The notes beneath the pieces are model-generated. The model was not told the origin of the DNA, did no database searches, and saw nothing but the letters and a program-made list of their open reading frames with translations. A DNA stretch of 64,000 nt from Tabrizicola_A aquatica (GTDB lineage Bacteria > Pseudomonadota > Alphaproteobacteria > Rhodobacterales > Rhodobacteraceae): assembly GCA_965194375.1 (NCBI GenBank), contig CBDAEL010000005.1; one strand, written 5' to 3'. Of this stretch, positions 1 to 8,925 are shown piece after piece. A program made the translations under genes and the position numbers. How positions within the stretch are numbered: the stretch's first letter is position 1; the number at the start of each line of letters is the position of its first letter.

Positions 1-43
1 CTTCGCGCTGGTCTTGCGATACGCCCAAGGGCGATGGGCGTGC

Positions 44-1738
44 TTAGGGATTGATAACTGGTGCGCCAAGTTGCGGCACACCAAGGCTTGGCGCCCCCAA
101 ACTGGGTGCCCCTCCGGGATTGAGCGTGTTCAACATTGGCACTTTGATTTCCACCGTCGAGGGGTCCACCATCGGTCCTTTGTAATGCATCACCAGTTGC
201 GGGAAGGCGACTACGACACAGATCATCAACACCTGCAGCCCGATAAAGGGGATTGCCCCTTTGTAGATTTCAGATGTCTTGATCTCGGCAATGTTCTTGC
301 CAGTGATCCGGTCGAGATAAGGCACCTTGGCTGCGACTGACCGCAGATAGAACAGCGCAAAACCAAAGGGCGGGGTCAGGAACGAGGTCTGCAGGTTCAT
401 CCCGATGATCACCCCCAGCCAGATCAGGTCGATCCCCATCTTGTCGGCCACCGGCGCGATCAATGGGATCAGGATGAAGGCGATCTCGAAGAAGTCGATG
501 AAGAAGCCAAGGATAAAGATGATAAGGTTGACGACCAGCAAGAAGCCGTATTGCCCACCCGGCACCCCGGTCAACAAATGCTCCACCCAGATATGGCCGT
601 TGACCCCGTAGAAGGTCAGCGAGAACACCCGCGCGCCGATCAGCACGAACATCACGAAAGATGACAATCGCAGCGTCGAGATCAAAGCCTGATTAAGCAG
701 CGGCATCTGGAAGCGTCCCTTGGCCGCTGCCATGGCCATGGCACCTACAGCCCCCATCGCGCCGCCCTCGGTCGGGGTGGCAAGGCCGATAAAGATCGTG
801 CCCAAGACCAAGAACACCAAGGCAAGCGGCGGGATCAGCACCATGATCACCTGACTGGCCAGCCGCGACAACAGGTTCAGCTTCAGGAACCTGTCCGCCA
901 GCGCAAAGGCATAGATCGCCGCAACCCCCAATGTGGCGCCCAGAACATCGGCATTGGCGCCCCAAGCCTCGTAGAACCAATAATGCGACAAGTAGCCAAT
1001 CCCTGTCGCCACGGCGAGCGCGACCAAAAGCGAGGTGACCCCACCGCCCAATGTGCGCGCCTCAAGCGGTAGGGCAGGCACCATGTGCGGGCGGAAGATG
1101 GCGATCATCGCGACATAGCCCATATAGACACCGGCAAGGATCAAGGCCGGATAAAGCGCACCACGATACATATCGCCCACCGACTTGCCCAACTGGTCGG
1201 CCAGCACGATCAGCACCAAAGACGGCGGAATGATCTGCGCCAAGGTCCCCGAGGCGGTGATCACCCCGGTGGCCAGTTTCCGGTCATAGCCATAACGCAG
1301 CATGATCGGCAACGAGATCAACCCCATGGCAATCACACTCGCGGCCACCACGCCGGTTGTAGCGGCGAGCAGTGCGCCCACCAGAACCACCGCAAAGGCG
1401 AGACCACCGCGAATGGGGCCAAAAAGCTGGCCCACGGTGTCCAAAAGATCCTCGGCCATGCCCGAGCGCTCCAGCACGATCCCCATGAAGGTAAAGAAGG
1501 GAATGGCCAAAAGTGTCTCGTTTGACATCACCCCCCACAATCGTTGGGGCATGGTGTAAAGCAAAGGCCAATCCAGCGTGATGGTGCCCGACGAATAGGG
1601 CGCAAGCCAGACGCCGATGGCAAAGAAGATCAGCCCGTTGGCCGCCAGCGAAAACGCCACCGGATAGCCAAGCAAGAGAAAGATCACCAAGCTGGTGAAG
1701 ATGATCGGCGCCATGTTCTGTGCGATAAGTTCCATCAT
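44..1738 (-). CDS. dctM: TRAP transporter large permease (DctM)
   Basis: The 564-residue protein is almost entirely hydrophobic, with about a dozen predicted membrane segments, and reads as the large permease of a TRAP transporter, which drives sodium-coupled uptake of organic acids or similar solutes with a periplasmic binding protein. Its ATG overlaps the stop of dctQ as ATGA, so the two are translationally coupled. It is longer than the roughly 430 residues of the DctM type species, which fits the long mannitol/chloroaromatic-type subgroup. The C-terminal tail is unusual: proline, glycine and leucine repeats of the form PSLGAPSLGVPQLGAP follow the last helix. The substrate cannot be told from the permease. 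No binding-protein gene (dctP) lies upstream of dctQ; it may lie beyond the left edge. Confidence 0.93.
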   Translation of the reverse strand: MMELIAQNMAPIIFTSLVIFLLLGYPVAFSLAANGLIFFAIGVWLAPYSSGTITLDWPLLYTMPQRLWGVMSNETLLAIPFFTFMGIVLERSGMAEDLLDTVGQLFGPIRGGLAFAVVLVGALLAATTGVVAASVIAMGLISLPIMLRYGYDRKLATGVITASGTLAQIIPPSLVLIVLADQLGKSVGDMYRGALYPALILAGVYMGYVAMIAIFRPHMVPALPLEARTLGGGVTSLLVALAVATGIGYLSHYWFYEAWGANADVLGATLGVAAIYAFALADRFLKLNLLSRLASQVIMVLIPPLALVFLVLGTIFIGLATPTEGGAMGAVGAMAMAAAKGRFQMPLLNQALISTLRLSSFVMFVLIGARVFSLTFYGVNGHIWVEHLLTGVPGGQYGFLLVVNLIIFILGFFIDFFEIAFILIPLIAPVADKMGIDLIWLGVIIGMNLQTSFLTPPFGFALFYLRSVAAKVPYLDRITGKNIAEIKTSEIYKGAIPFIGLQVLMICVVVAFPQLVMHYKGPMVDPSTVEIKVPMLNTLNPGGAPSLGAPSLGVPQLGAPVINP

Positions 1739-2325
1739 TTCCGCACCTCTGCACCGCTGGTGATCTCTTGCACGCCTTGGGCGGCCTGTTCGGCCGGGCT
1801 GATGAAGGGGTTACTGTCAGGAATAAGGTCGCGCATGATCGCGATTTTCTTGATGATCTCGGAAACCGCCTGCAAGGTCAGCAGCACAAACCCCGCAAAC
1901 AGGATCGCGCGCGCGGGCCATATCAACAGGCCCCCGGCATTGGTCGACACTTGCCCCGAGCGGAATGCATCAATCCAGTAGGGCCACAGCATCCACGCCA
2001 TCAGCGTCACGAAGGGCAGCAAGAACACCACATGGCCAAAGAGGTCGATCCAGTGCTGCACGCGCCGCGACCTGCTGCCATAAAAGATGTCGATGCGGAT
2101 ATGTTCGTTTTCCTTGAGCGTATAGGCCGCCCCGAGCATGAAGGCCGCGCCAAAGAGATACCATTGCGCCTCAAGCCATGAGTTTGAGGACAAGGACCAC
2201 AGCTTGCGCGTCACCGCGTTGATGGCGCTGATCAAGATCGCGGCAAAGATCAGCCAGATCACGGATTTCCCGATCACCGTTGTGACCCCGTCGATCAGGC
2301 GGGATAGCCCGAGGGCTGCATGCAT
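1735..2325 (-). CDS. dctQ: TRAP transporter small permease (DctQ)
   Basis: The 196-residue protein has four predicted membrane helices and the W/E/N-rich loop typical of the DctQ small subunit (SNSWLEAQWYLFGAAFMLGAA), which scaffolds the large permease. It has an unusually long acidic C-terminus after the last helix. The start at 2325 is supported by a GGGAGG ribosome site seven bases upstream. It is the first gene of the dctQM pair and overlaps dctM by four bases. In many TRAP operons the binding-protein gene comes first; here the upstream neighbour is a VOC gene in the same direction whose stop lies about 150 bp away, so the operon seems to start at dctQ. Confidence 0.92.
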   Translation of the reverse strand: MHAALGLSRLIDGVTTVIGKSVIWLIFAAILISAINAVTRKLWSLSSNSWLEAQWYLFGAAFMLGAAYTLKENEHIRIDIFYGSRSRRVQHWIDLFGHVVFLLPFVTLMAWMLWPYWIDAFRSGQVSTNAGGLLIWPARAILFAGFVLLTLQAVSEIIKKIAIMRDLIPDSNPFISPAEQAAQGVQEITSGAEVRK

Positions 2326-2370
2326 GCGGTTGTCCTCCCTTATCCATGTCCCTTTGGGGATCTTGCGCAG

Positions 2371-2399
2371 GATGTAAACTGGTAAGAAAATTTGTCCAA
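2371..2399 (-). promoter_or_regulatory. Candidate sigma-70-like promoter of dctQM
   Basis: On the minus strand TTGGAC and TACATC stand 17 bases apart, about 45 bp upstream of the dctQ start, within an AT-rich patch (AAATTTTCTTACC). The -35 match is good and the -10 is weak. This is the only plausible promoter in the 149-bp gap. Confidence 0.35.
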
Positions 2400-2474
2400 T
2401 TATGGCAGGCTCGCCGCCTTCGTCAACATGAGAGATTTATGCGGCCTTGAAGCAAAGTGTCTTGAGGGGCGAGG

Positions 2475-2891
2475 TCATGGCCGGGGTTCTATCAAGTCCC
2501 ATCGGTTGCCCCAAGGATCACGCCAGACCGCCACGCGCCCATAGGGTTCATCACGGGGGATTTCTTCAAAGACGGCACCTGCTGCGACAAGCCGCGCTTG
2601 CTCCGCTGCAAAGTCATCTGTGTGCAGGAACAGCCAGACCCGACCACCGCCCTGCGCGCCGATGGCGCTGTTTTGGAGTGGATCAGCGGGCTGTGCCAAA
2701 ACAAGGCGACATCCACCTCCGGGGGGCTGCACCGTGACCCAGCGTTTGTGGCCTTGGGCCACATCCTCGCTCAGGGTCCAGCCCAAGCCTTTGCAGAAAA
2801 AGCCGATAGCGTCATCATAGTCTGGGACAATCAAAGATATTGCGCCAAGCCGAGACGTTGCTGCCTCGGGCAATCGGGCGAGGTCAGTCAC
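2475..2891 (-). CDS. VOC (glyoxalase/bleomycin-resistance) family protein
   Basis: About 138 residues with the vicinal-oxygen-chelate pattern: an N-terminal beta strand starting LGAISLIVPDYDDAIGFF, a central strand with RWVTVQPPGG, and a C-terminal EIPRDEPYGRVAVWRDPWGNRWDLIE typical of small YaeR/PhnB-like VOC proteins that bind a divalent metal. I prefer the GTG at 2891, because the longer frame would start deep inside bpt; with GTG the gene overlaps the bpt stop by eight bases and is probably co-transcribed with it. Substrate unknown. Small VOC proteins of this kind are annotated as glyoxalases or resistance proteins without direct support, so no reaction is assigned. Confidence 0.8.
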   Translation of the reverse strand: MTDLARLPEAATSRLGAISLIVPDYDDAIGFFCKGLGWTLSEDVAQGHKRWVTVQPPGGGCRLVLAQPADPLQNSAIGAQGGGRVWLFLHTDDFAAEQARLVAAGAVFEEIPRDEPYGRVAVWRDPWGNRWDLIEPRP

Positions 2892-3720
2892 GGGCCAGCC
2901 GTACGTCGGGCAGGGCGATGCGCGCGACCTGCTCGGCAATCGGATCCACCGACAAGGGGTCCAATTCCGCCCGGTGTTCGGCGGGGTCCCCTAAGGGTTG
3001 CCATGCGCCGCCCTTATAGATCTCTAGCGCGCTGAAGGCGGCCTTATAGCCCATCTTGCGGCTGCCCGGCACCCAATAGCCCAGATAGACGTAAGGCAGT
3101 CCCGCCTCGCGGGCGATGGCGATATGGTCCAGAATGGCAAAGGTCCCAAGGCTCAGATCCATCAGATCGGGATCGAAAAAGCTGTAGACCATGCTCAGCC
3201 CATCGTCGAACACATCGGTCAGCGAGACCGCTGCCAACTCGTGCCCGCGCGGCTCATCTTCCGTGGCGCGGGTGTATTCGATCACACGGGTCTTGATCGG
3301 GGTTTCCTCGATCATCGCGGCGAATTCGAACACATCCATATCCGCCATGCCACCATCGGCGTGGCGCGCATCCAGATATCGACGAAAGAGCGCAAACTGC
3401 GCCTCGGTCGCCCATGGGCTGGTGGCATTGCGGCGCAGATGCTGGGCGGCCTTCAAGATCCGCCGCTGGGTGCGGCTGGGCACAAAATCCGCCACCCGGA
3501 TGCGGGCGGACATGCAGCCCGAACATTCCGCGCAAGACGGCCGATAAAGCACATTCTGGCTGCGGCGAAACCCTTGCTTGGACAACGCATCATTCAACCG
3601 CTGCGCCTGATCGCCTTGCAAAGCCGTGAACAGCTTTCGCTCCATCCGGCCCTCAAGATAGGGGCAGGGCTGCGGGGCCGTCACATAGAACTGCGGCGCG
3701 ATGGGAAGGGTATGACGCAT
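2884..3720 (-). CDS. bpt: Aspartate/glutamate leucyltransferase (Bpt)
   Basis: The 278-residue protein belongs to the ATE/Bpt family, which transfers leucine (or arginine in eukaryotes) from tRNA to N-terminal Asp/Glu, making an N-degron for ClpS/ClpAP. Visible hallmarks are the N-terminal CPYLEGR followed by PSCAECSGCMSARIRVADF (Cys cluster), and the C-terminal VYLGYWVPGSRKMGYKAAF block that forms the acyltransferase core. I choose the ATG at 3720, giving MRHTLPIAP, as in homologues; an upstream ATG at 3756 would add 12 residues without a better ribosome site. It overlaps the downstream VOC gene. Bacterial members of this size with CxxC motifs are usually Bpt rather than arginyltransferases. 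Confidence 0.93.
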   Translation of the reverse strand: MRHTLPIAPQFYVTAPQPCPYLEGRMERKLFTALQGDQAQRLNDALSKQGFRRSQNVLYRPSCAECSGCMSARIRVADFVPSRTQRRILKAAQHLRRNATSPWATEAQFALFRRYLDARHADGGMADMDVFEFAAMIEETPIKTRVIEYTRATEDEPRGHELAAVSLTDVFDDGLSMVYSFFDPDLMDLSLGTFAILDHIAIAREAGLPYVYLGYWVPGSRKMGYKAAFSALEIYKGGAWQPLGDPAEHRAELDPLSVDPIAEQVARIALPDVRLARD

Positions 3721-3814
3721 GGAATGAACAAACCTGTTGCGACGCAACGTTACCAAGCCCGGCGTGGCGCGCCAAGGAAAAGTTTTCCATGCTCAAACCC
3801 CCGCAAATCCAACG

Positions 3815-3842
3815 AAAAACCCCCGCCCAAATGGGGTGGGGG
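3815..3842 (-). terminator. Rho-independent terminator of the DUF2852 gene
   Basis: Read on the minus strand, CCCCCACCC, a five-base loop and GGGCGGGGG are followed at once by TTTTT. It lies about 30 bp past the stop of the DUF2852 gene and separates it from bpt. Confidence 0.7.
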
Positions 3843-3873
3843 CAATTGGGTTTTCGGCCGATACCGAAGGGGG

Positions 3874-4383
3874 TCAGTATTCCCCGCTGCGCGGCGTCGC
3901 ACCGGCGTTCACCTCGGTCGCCGCTGCGCTCTCAGTCTCGCGGATCCGGGTCTCTTTGGCGCGGTCAGCCATGAAGGCATCAAATTCCGACTTGTCCTTG
4001 GCCTCGCGCAGGCGCTGCAGGAAGGCTTCAAAGGCGGTCTGTTCGTCTTCCAGCCGGCGCAGCATCTCGGCTTTGTAGCTGTCAAAGGCCGCGTTGCCCG
4101 ACGGCTGGGCCGCGCGGTAGGCGTGATAGGCGGTCTCGGTCCCGTCGTGACGGTGGCGGCGTGCGGCGCATCCGAACATTTTGTTTGAAGTCCAACGGTT
4201 GGTGTAGGTGATGTAGCCAACCAGCATGAGGCCGATCGGCCAAAAGATGACAAAGCCCAGCACCATAGCCGCGATCCAAGCCATTCGGCCCTTGCGGTCT
4301 AGCCAGGCCTCGGCCCGGCGCAGAAGATTGGGGCGACCGCCATACGCGGCGGTCGGAGCGGCGGAGGGGGTAAAGCTGGTCAT
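3874..4383 (-). CDS. DUF2852 membrane protein
   Basis: The 169-residue protein has a short polar N-terminus, a hydrophobic region at about residues 34-60 (WIAAMVLGFVIFWPIGLMLV) and a long charged, helical C-terminal half rich in Glu, Arg and Lys that could form a coiled coil. The order (helix, then MFG-type motif, then coiled coil containing YHAYRAAQPSGNAAFDSYK) matches the alphaproteobacterial DUF2852 family, whose function is not known. It is probably an inner-membrane protein with a cytoplasmic tail. It is monocistronic, with its own terminator at 3815-3842 and an upstream region containing an 11-bp inverted repeat. Confidence 0.85.
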   Translation of the reverse strand: MTSFTPSAAPTAAYGGRPNLLRRAEAWLDRKGRMAWIAAMVLGFVIFWPIGLMLVGYITYTNRWTSNKMFGCAARRHRHDGTETAYHAYRAAQPSGNAAFDSYKAEMLRRLEDEQTAFEAFLQRLREAKDKSEFDAFMADRAKETRIRETESAAATEVNAGATPRSGEY

Positions 4384-4465
4384 GGGCGGTGCCTTTTCGG
4401 GTTCGGGTTACATGTAAATGCGGTTCACATTTCAAAGATGCGCCCGGCGTCCCGTCCAATCAAGA

Positions 4466-4492
4466 GGCTATGTAAAAGAAATTTACATAGCC
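4466..4492. promoter_or_regulatory. Perfect 11-bp inverted repeat upstream of the DUF2852 gene
   Basis: GGCTATGTAAA, five bases, then TTTACATAGCC. It sits 83 bp upstream of the DUF2852 start and 50 bp past the ybaK-like stop. A related palindrome TTACATGTAA lies closer to the gene at 4408-4417. No T-run follows on either strand, so an operator is more likely than a terminator. Confidence 0.5.
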
Positions 4493-4544
4493 GCCACATG
4501 CTGCGGACAAACGCTTGTTTCCAAGGAATAAGTTCTCACGCGGC

Positions 4545-5021
4545 TTAGGGGTGCGCCTGCGTGAACGCGGCCAGTTCTGCCCCGGACAGCCGCTGCAAGG
4601 CGCTGGGTGCAATGGCGAAGATATGGCGCGGGGTGCCAGCGGCGGCCCAAACTTGATCGAAGCTCATCAGCGCCGGGTCCATCCAAACCGGCGATGGCGT
4701 CAGATGCCCCACTGGGGCCACCCCGCCAATGGCAAAGCCGGTCACCTCGCGCACGGTCGCAGCATCAGAGCGCCCGAGCGGTTCACCCGCCAAAAGGCTT
4801 GCCTTCGCCGCGTCTACCTGATGGCCACCGGCGGTCAAGAACAGGTAAAGCCGCCCACTGGTGCCCTGAAACAGGATCGACTTCACGATCTGGTTCAGCG
4901 CGCAGCCTGCCGCTGCGGCCGCCTGCTCGGCGGTGCGGGTGTCGCCCGGCATCTCATGCGGGGCTGCGTCATGGCCGCCTGCGCGCAGGGCCTCAACAAC
5001 ACGGGCAAGGGATTTCGACAT
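4545..5021 (-). CDS. YbaK/EbsC family aminoacyl-tRNA editing protein
   Basis: The 158-residue protein is a free-standing editing domain of the YbaK/ProX family, which hydrolyses mischarged tRNAs (Cys-tRNA-Pro or Ala-tRNA-Pro in characterised members). It shows the expected pattern: MPGDTRTAEQAAAAAGC, IVKSILF containing the conserved lysine, FLTAGGHQVD, and the GFAIGGVAPVGH loop. The ATG at 5021 has a strong GGAGG ribosome site seven bases upstream; the longer open frame upstream of it lacks any family similarity. It is divergent from glnE, with 127 bp between starts. Which misacylated tRNA it edits cannot be decided from sequence. Confidence 0.88.
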   Translation of the reverse strand: MSKSLARVVEALRAGGHDAAPHEMPGDTRTAEQAAAAAGCALNQIVKSILFQGTSGRLYLFLTAGGHQVDAAKASLLAGEPLGRSDAATVREVTGFAIGGVAPVGHLTPSPVWMDPALMSFDQVWAAAGTPRHIFAIAPSALQRLSGAELAAFTQAHP

Positions 5022-5148
5022 GGTGCCTCCTGTGGTGCCGATCTTGCCGATCTGTCCGCCGCCCGCAAGTCCGCCGAGATCGCGGCCCCGTGGGCCATTG
5101 TGCAGGGCTTTCGGTTGACCGCGCCCGCGTGTCAGGCAAGATACCCCC

Positions 5149-7923
5149 ATGCACAAGCCCTTCGCCGCCCGCCTCATCCGCCAACCCATCGCTTTTGATC
5201 CCGGCCCCGCCGCCGAGATCGCGTCCCAATTCGCCGATCTTGCCCCCGATCTGCGCGGGCTTTTGTCCGCCACCGCAGGCTGCAGCCCCTATCTGCAAGA
5301 CCTGATGCGCGCCGAGGCCGATTGGCTGCGCCCCGCGCTGCATGAGGCCCCGGAAACCGCCTTTGCCACGCTGATCGACGATCTGTCCTCCGTGCCGATC
5401 GATGACCTCGGCCGGGCCTTGCGTCAGACCAAACGCCGCGCGGCGCTGTTGACAGCCCTTGCCGATTTGGGCGGCATCTGGCCGACACTTCAGGTCACCG
5501 CTGCGCTGACCACGCTGGCCGACCGGGCGGTTTCGCTTTGCCTGCAAGGGCTGGTGGCCGAAGAAATCCGGCGCGGCAAGCTGCCCAGCGCCACGCCTGA
5601 TGATGCCACTACGGCGGGTGGCATGTTCGCGCTGGCCATGGGCAAGATGGGGGCGGGAGAGCTGAACTACTCCTCAGACATCGATCTGATCTGCCTTTTT
5701 GACCAAGACCGCTATGGTGCCGACTGGCAAGAGGCCCGCGCCGCCTTTATTCGCGTCACCCGCAAGATGACAGCGCTTCTCAGCGACACCATGGCGGGCG
5801 GTTACGTCTTTCGCACCGACCTGCGGCTGCGCCCCGATGCCTCGGTCACCCCGGTCTGCCTGTCGATGGCCGCCGCCTACGGCTATTACGAGGCCGAGGG
5901 CCGCACATGGGAGCGCGCCGCCTATATCAAGGCCCGCCCCTGTGGCGGCGACCTTGAGGCGGGCAATCGGTTTCTCAAATCGCTGACCCCTTTTGTCTGG
6001 CGCAAGCATCTGGATTTTGCGGCGATCCAAGACGCCCATGACATGCGCCTGCGCATCCGCGAACACCGGGGGCTGAATGGGCGGCTGACGGTCGACGGGC
6101 ATAACATGAAACTCGGTCAAGGCGGCATCCGCGAGATCGAGTTCTTCACCCAGACCCGCCAACTCATCGCCGGAGGGCGTGACCCCTCCTTGCGCGACCG
6201 TACCACGCTGGGCGGGTTGCAGGCGCTGGCCGCCAAAGATTGGGTGCCCCAAGCGGTGGCCGATGAGCTGACCGAGCTTTATCTCGCCCACCGCGAGGTC
6301 GAGCATCGTCTGCAAATGGTGCGCGATGAGCAGACCCACACCATGCCAGCAACCCCCCAAGGTGTCGCCCGCATCGCCGCTTTCTGCGGCCAGACTGAGG
6401 CGGAGTTCCGCGCAGGCCTGCTGGAGCGTCTGCAAGCCACCGACCGGCTGACCGAGGGCTTTTTTGCCCCGACCGAGGTGGAAGACGGCCCCGATCTCTC
6501 GGACCACGCCCGCAGCATTGTGGACGGCTGGTCCAGCTACCCTTGTCTGCGGTCTGACCGCGCACAGGCCATCTTCCGCCGCCTGCGCCCGGTCCTTTTG
6601 AAACGCCTCAGCCGTGCGGCCAACCCTGATGAAGCACTGGTGGCGCTCGATGGGTTCCTGTCAGGCCTGCCTTCGGGCGTGCAGATCTTTTCGCTGTTCG
6701 AGGCGAACCCGTCGCTTGTCGATCTCATCATCGACATCGCGGGCACGGCCCCAGACCTTGCCCGCTACCTTGCCCGCAATGCCCGCGTGCTGGATGGGGT
6801 GATCGGCGGGTCGTTCTTTGCCCCATGGCCGGGCATGGCCAGCCTCACGGCCGATCTTTCCGCCGAACTGGCCGACACACCCGATTATGAACGCAAACTC
6901 GACGCCGCCCGTGCCTGGATGAAGGAATGGCACTTCCGCATCGGCGTGCACCACCTGCGTGGGCTGATTGATGCCTTCGAGGCGGGCAAAAGCTATGCCG
7001 ATCTGGCCGAGGCGGTGATCGCCGCGCTTTGGCCCGTGGTCACGGCGGAGTTTGCCGTGAAACATGGCGAGATGCCGGGGCGTGGGGCGGTGGTTCTGGG
7101 CATGGGCAGCCTTGGCTCTGGGCGCCTGAACTCAGGCTCCGACCTTGACCTGATCCTGATTTATGACCCTGCCGGGGTCGAGATGTCTGGCGGCCCGCGC
7201 CCCTTAGCCGCGCGGCCCTATTACGCGCGCCTGACCCAAGCCATGGTGACCGCGCTCTCGGCCCAAACCGCCGAGGGGCGGCTTTACGAGGTGGACGTGC
7301 GCCTGCGCCCCTCGGGCCGCCAAGGTCCGGTGGCGACGGCGATCGACTCGTTTCGCACCTATCAGGAAACCGAGGCCTGGACTTGGGAACACCTCGCGCT
7401 GACCCGCGCGCGGGTGCTGGCCGGTGATCCCTGTCTGGGGGCCGAGGTTGAGACCTTCCGCCGCGCGCTTCTGGCCGCCAAAGGGCCGGGGGACAGCGTG
7501 CTGGCCGATGTCGCCGACATGCGCCGCCGCTTGGCTGAGGCCAAACCGGGGCAGGGGGGATGGGATGCCAAATTCGGCCCCGGACGGCTGATGGACATCG
7601 AACTTTTGGCTCAGACGCTGGCCCTGCAGGCCGCGATTCCCGCCCGGCAAGTAGAGCGCCAGATCGCGCTTGGCGCAAAATCGTCAAAACTGTCGCATTC
7701 CGATCAGGAGGCGCTGCTGGACGCCTATAGGCTGTGCTGGCGGCTGCACTGCGCGGCCCGGCTTCTGACCGACCGTGCCATTTCGCCCGAAAGCTTGGGC
7801 GAAGGGGGGCGTGCCTTCCTGTTACGGGACTGCGGGGTTGAAACCGGCGAGGCGCTGAGCGCCCGCGTGACAACCGCAACGGCCCTTGCCGCAAGGGTCA
7901 TCGACGCCCATTTGCAGGGGTAG
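5149..7923 (+). CDS. glnE: Bifunctional glutamine synthetase adenylyltransferase/adenylyl-removing enzyme
   Basis: The 924-residue protein is GlnE, which adenylylates glutamine synthetase when nitrogen is plentiful and removes the AMP under the control of PII. Two nucleotidyltransferase domains are visible: the N-terminal adenylyl-removing domain with a DxD pair at D177/D179 (SSDIDLICLFD), and the C-terminal adenylylating domain with the pair at D665/D667 (GSDLDLILIYD), joined by a helical regulatory region. Length is close to the 946 residues of the E. coli enzyme. The start gives MHKPFAARL with only a weak ribosome site. A small gene follows after 18 bp and is probably co-transcribed. Confidence 0.96.
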   Translation: MHKPFAARLIRQPIAFDPGPAAEIASQFADLAPDLRGLLSATAGCSPYLQDLMRAEADWLRPALHEAPETAFATLIDDLSSVPIDDLGRALRQTKRRAALLTALADLGGIWPTLQVTAALTTLADRAVSLCLQGLVAEEIRRGKLPSATPDDATTAGGMFALAMGKMGAGELNYSSDIDLICLFDQDRYGADWQEARAAFIRVTRKMTALLSDTMAGGYVFRTDLRLRPDASVTPVCLSMAAAYGYYEAEGRTWERAAYIKARPCGGDLEAGNRFLKSLTPFVWRKHLDFAAIQDAHDMRLRIREHRGLNGRLTVDGHNMKLGQGGIREIEFFTQTRQLIAGGRDPSLRDRTTLGGLQALAAKDWVPQAVADELTELYLAHREVEHRLQMVRDEQTHTMPATPQGVARIAAFCGQTEAEFRAGLLERLQATDRLTEGFFAPTEVEDGPDLSDHARSIVDGWSSYPCLRSDRAQAIFRRLRPVLLKRLSRAANPDEALVALDGFLSGLPSGVQIFSLFEANPSLVDLIIDIAGTAPDLARYLARNARVLDGVIGGSFFAPWPGMASLTADLSAELADTPDYERKLDAARAWMKEWHFRIGVHHLRGLIDAFEAGKSYADLAEAVIAALWPVVTAEFAVKHGEMPGRGAVVLGMGSLGSGRLNSGSDLDLILIYDPAGVEMSGGPRPLAARPYYARLTQAMVTALSAQTAEGRLYEVDVRLRPSGRQGPVATAIDSFRTYQETEAWTWEHLALTRARVLAGDPCLGAEVETFRRALLAAKGPGDSVLADVADMRRRLAEAKPGQGGWDAKFGPGRLMDIELLAQTLALQAAIPARQVERQIALGAKSSKLSHSDQEALLDAYRLCWRLHCAARLLTDRAISPESLGEGGRAFLLRDCGVETGEALSARVTTATALAARVIDAHLQG

Positions 7924-7941
7924 GCCATGGGGAGGCGCGTG

Positions 7942-8211
7942 ATGGAGCTGTCAGAGGCCGATCGAAAAGGTTTGGTGCGCGAAAGCTACCGGATGGACGG
8001 GATCACGCTTGGTGAATGCCAGTCGATCTTCATCGACTGGGCGCTGTCGGTGCCGGTAGATGTGGACACGGCCGAGGCGCTGCGCAGCCTTCTGGCGCAT
8101 TACATGCCCGGCAATGAAAGCCACCCGATGACCTCGGTCCTGACCGAGGCGCTGGTGGCTCCTGCCGCCCCGCGCCGCAAAGGCGGGCGCATGGGGCGCG
8201 TTGGCGCCTGA
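7942..8211 (+). CDS. Conserved small protein downstream of glnE
   Basis: An 89-residue protein starting MELSEADRKGL. I choose the second ATG (7942) because a GGGAGG ribosome site stands six bases upstream; the first ATG at 7927 has none. The N-terminal 70 residues look like a compact helical domain (LVRESYRMDGITLGECQSIF) and the C-terminus is basic (RRKGGRMGRVG), so nucleic-acid or membrane contact is possible. I do not recognise a named family. Tight linkage to glnE suggests a shared transcript but says nothing certain about function. It converges on eda 24 bp away. Confidence 0.7.
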   Translation: MELSEADRKGLVRESYRMDGITLGECQSIFIDWALSVPVDVDTAEALRSLLAHYMPGNESHPMTSVLTEALVAPAAPRRKGGRMGRVGA

Positions 8212-8235
8212 GGGCGCGCTGGGGTGAAGCCCCCC

Positions 8236-8877
8236 CTAGGGTCGCAAACTGGCCGCCTCGCGCGCCAAGGCTTCAATCCCCGCCCAATCGCCTGCGGCCA
8301 TTTTGTCTTTGGGACACACCCAAGAGCCGCCGACACACAGGATGTTCGGTAAGCCCAGATAATCTTGGGCATTTTTCAGGCTGATGCCCCCCGTCGGGCA
8401 AAACTTCACCTGCGGGATCGGCGATCCGATAGACTTCAGATAGCCCGCCCCGCCCGCCTGTTCGGCGGGAAAGAACTTTTGCACCGTGTAGCCCCGTTCC
8501 AAAAGCGCCATGATCTCGCTCGCGGTCGCGGCACCGGGCAACAAGGGCAGATCATGCTCGGCGCAGGCGTCCAAAAGGCGCTCGGTCGCCCCGGGTGAGA
8601 CGCCAAACATTGCCCCCGCCGCCTTGGCCGCTTTCACATCGGCTGGCGTCAAAAGCGTGCCCGCCCCGACAACGCCCCCCGGCACCTGAGCCATGGCGCG
8701 AATGGCCTCCAGCGCGCAAGCCGTGCGCAACGTGACCTCAAGCGCGGGCAATCCGCCTGCAACCAAGGCGCGCGCCAAAGGTGCGGCATGGGCCAGATCT
8801 TCCACCACGATCACTGGCACCACAGAGGCAAGGCGGCAATACTCGGCGGCTTTCAGCGATTGTTGAGCGGGGGTCAT
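8236..8877 (-). CDS. eda: 2-dehydro-3-deoxy-phosphogluconate aldolase
   Basis: The 213-residue protein is the class I KDPG aldolase, which splits 2-keto-3-deoxy-6-phosphogluconate into pyruvate and glyceraldehyde 3-phosphate as the last Entner-Doudoroff step. The Schiff-base lysine is K134 in VQKFFPAE; the catalytic glutamate lies in LEVTLRT (E47), and the phosphate-binding GGI loop is in CPTGGISLKNA. Length and motifs match the family closely. It follows edd in the same direction, 150 bp downstream, with a large hairpin element between the two. The Rhodobacter group uses this pathway as its main route for glucose. Confidence 0.96.
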   Translation of the reverse strand: MTPAQQSLKAAEYCRLASVVPVIVVEDLAHAAPLARALVAGGLPALEVTLRTACALEAIRAMAQVPGGVVGAGTLLTPADVKAAKAAGAMFGVSPGATERLLDACAEHDLPLLPGAATASEIMALLERGYTVQKFFPAEQAGGAGYLKSIGSPIPQVKFCPTGGISLKNAQDYLGLPNILCVGGSWVCPKDKMAAGDWAGIEALAREAASLRP

Positions 8878-8925
8878 AGCTTCCTCAAAGGGTGGTCAAG
8901 CGGACAGGGCAGGAGCGCTCCGCGC

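Noticed and set aside
4471..4487. PpsR/CrtJ-type site TGT-N12-ACA in the DUF2852 upstream palindrome
   Set aside because: The spacing is 11, not 12, and no photosynthesis genes are nearby.
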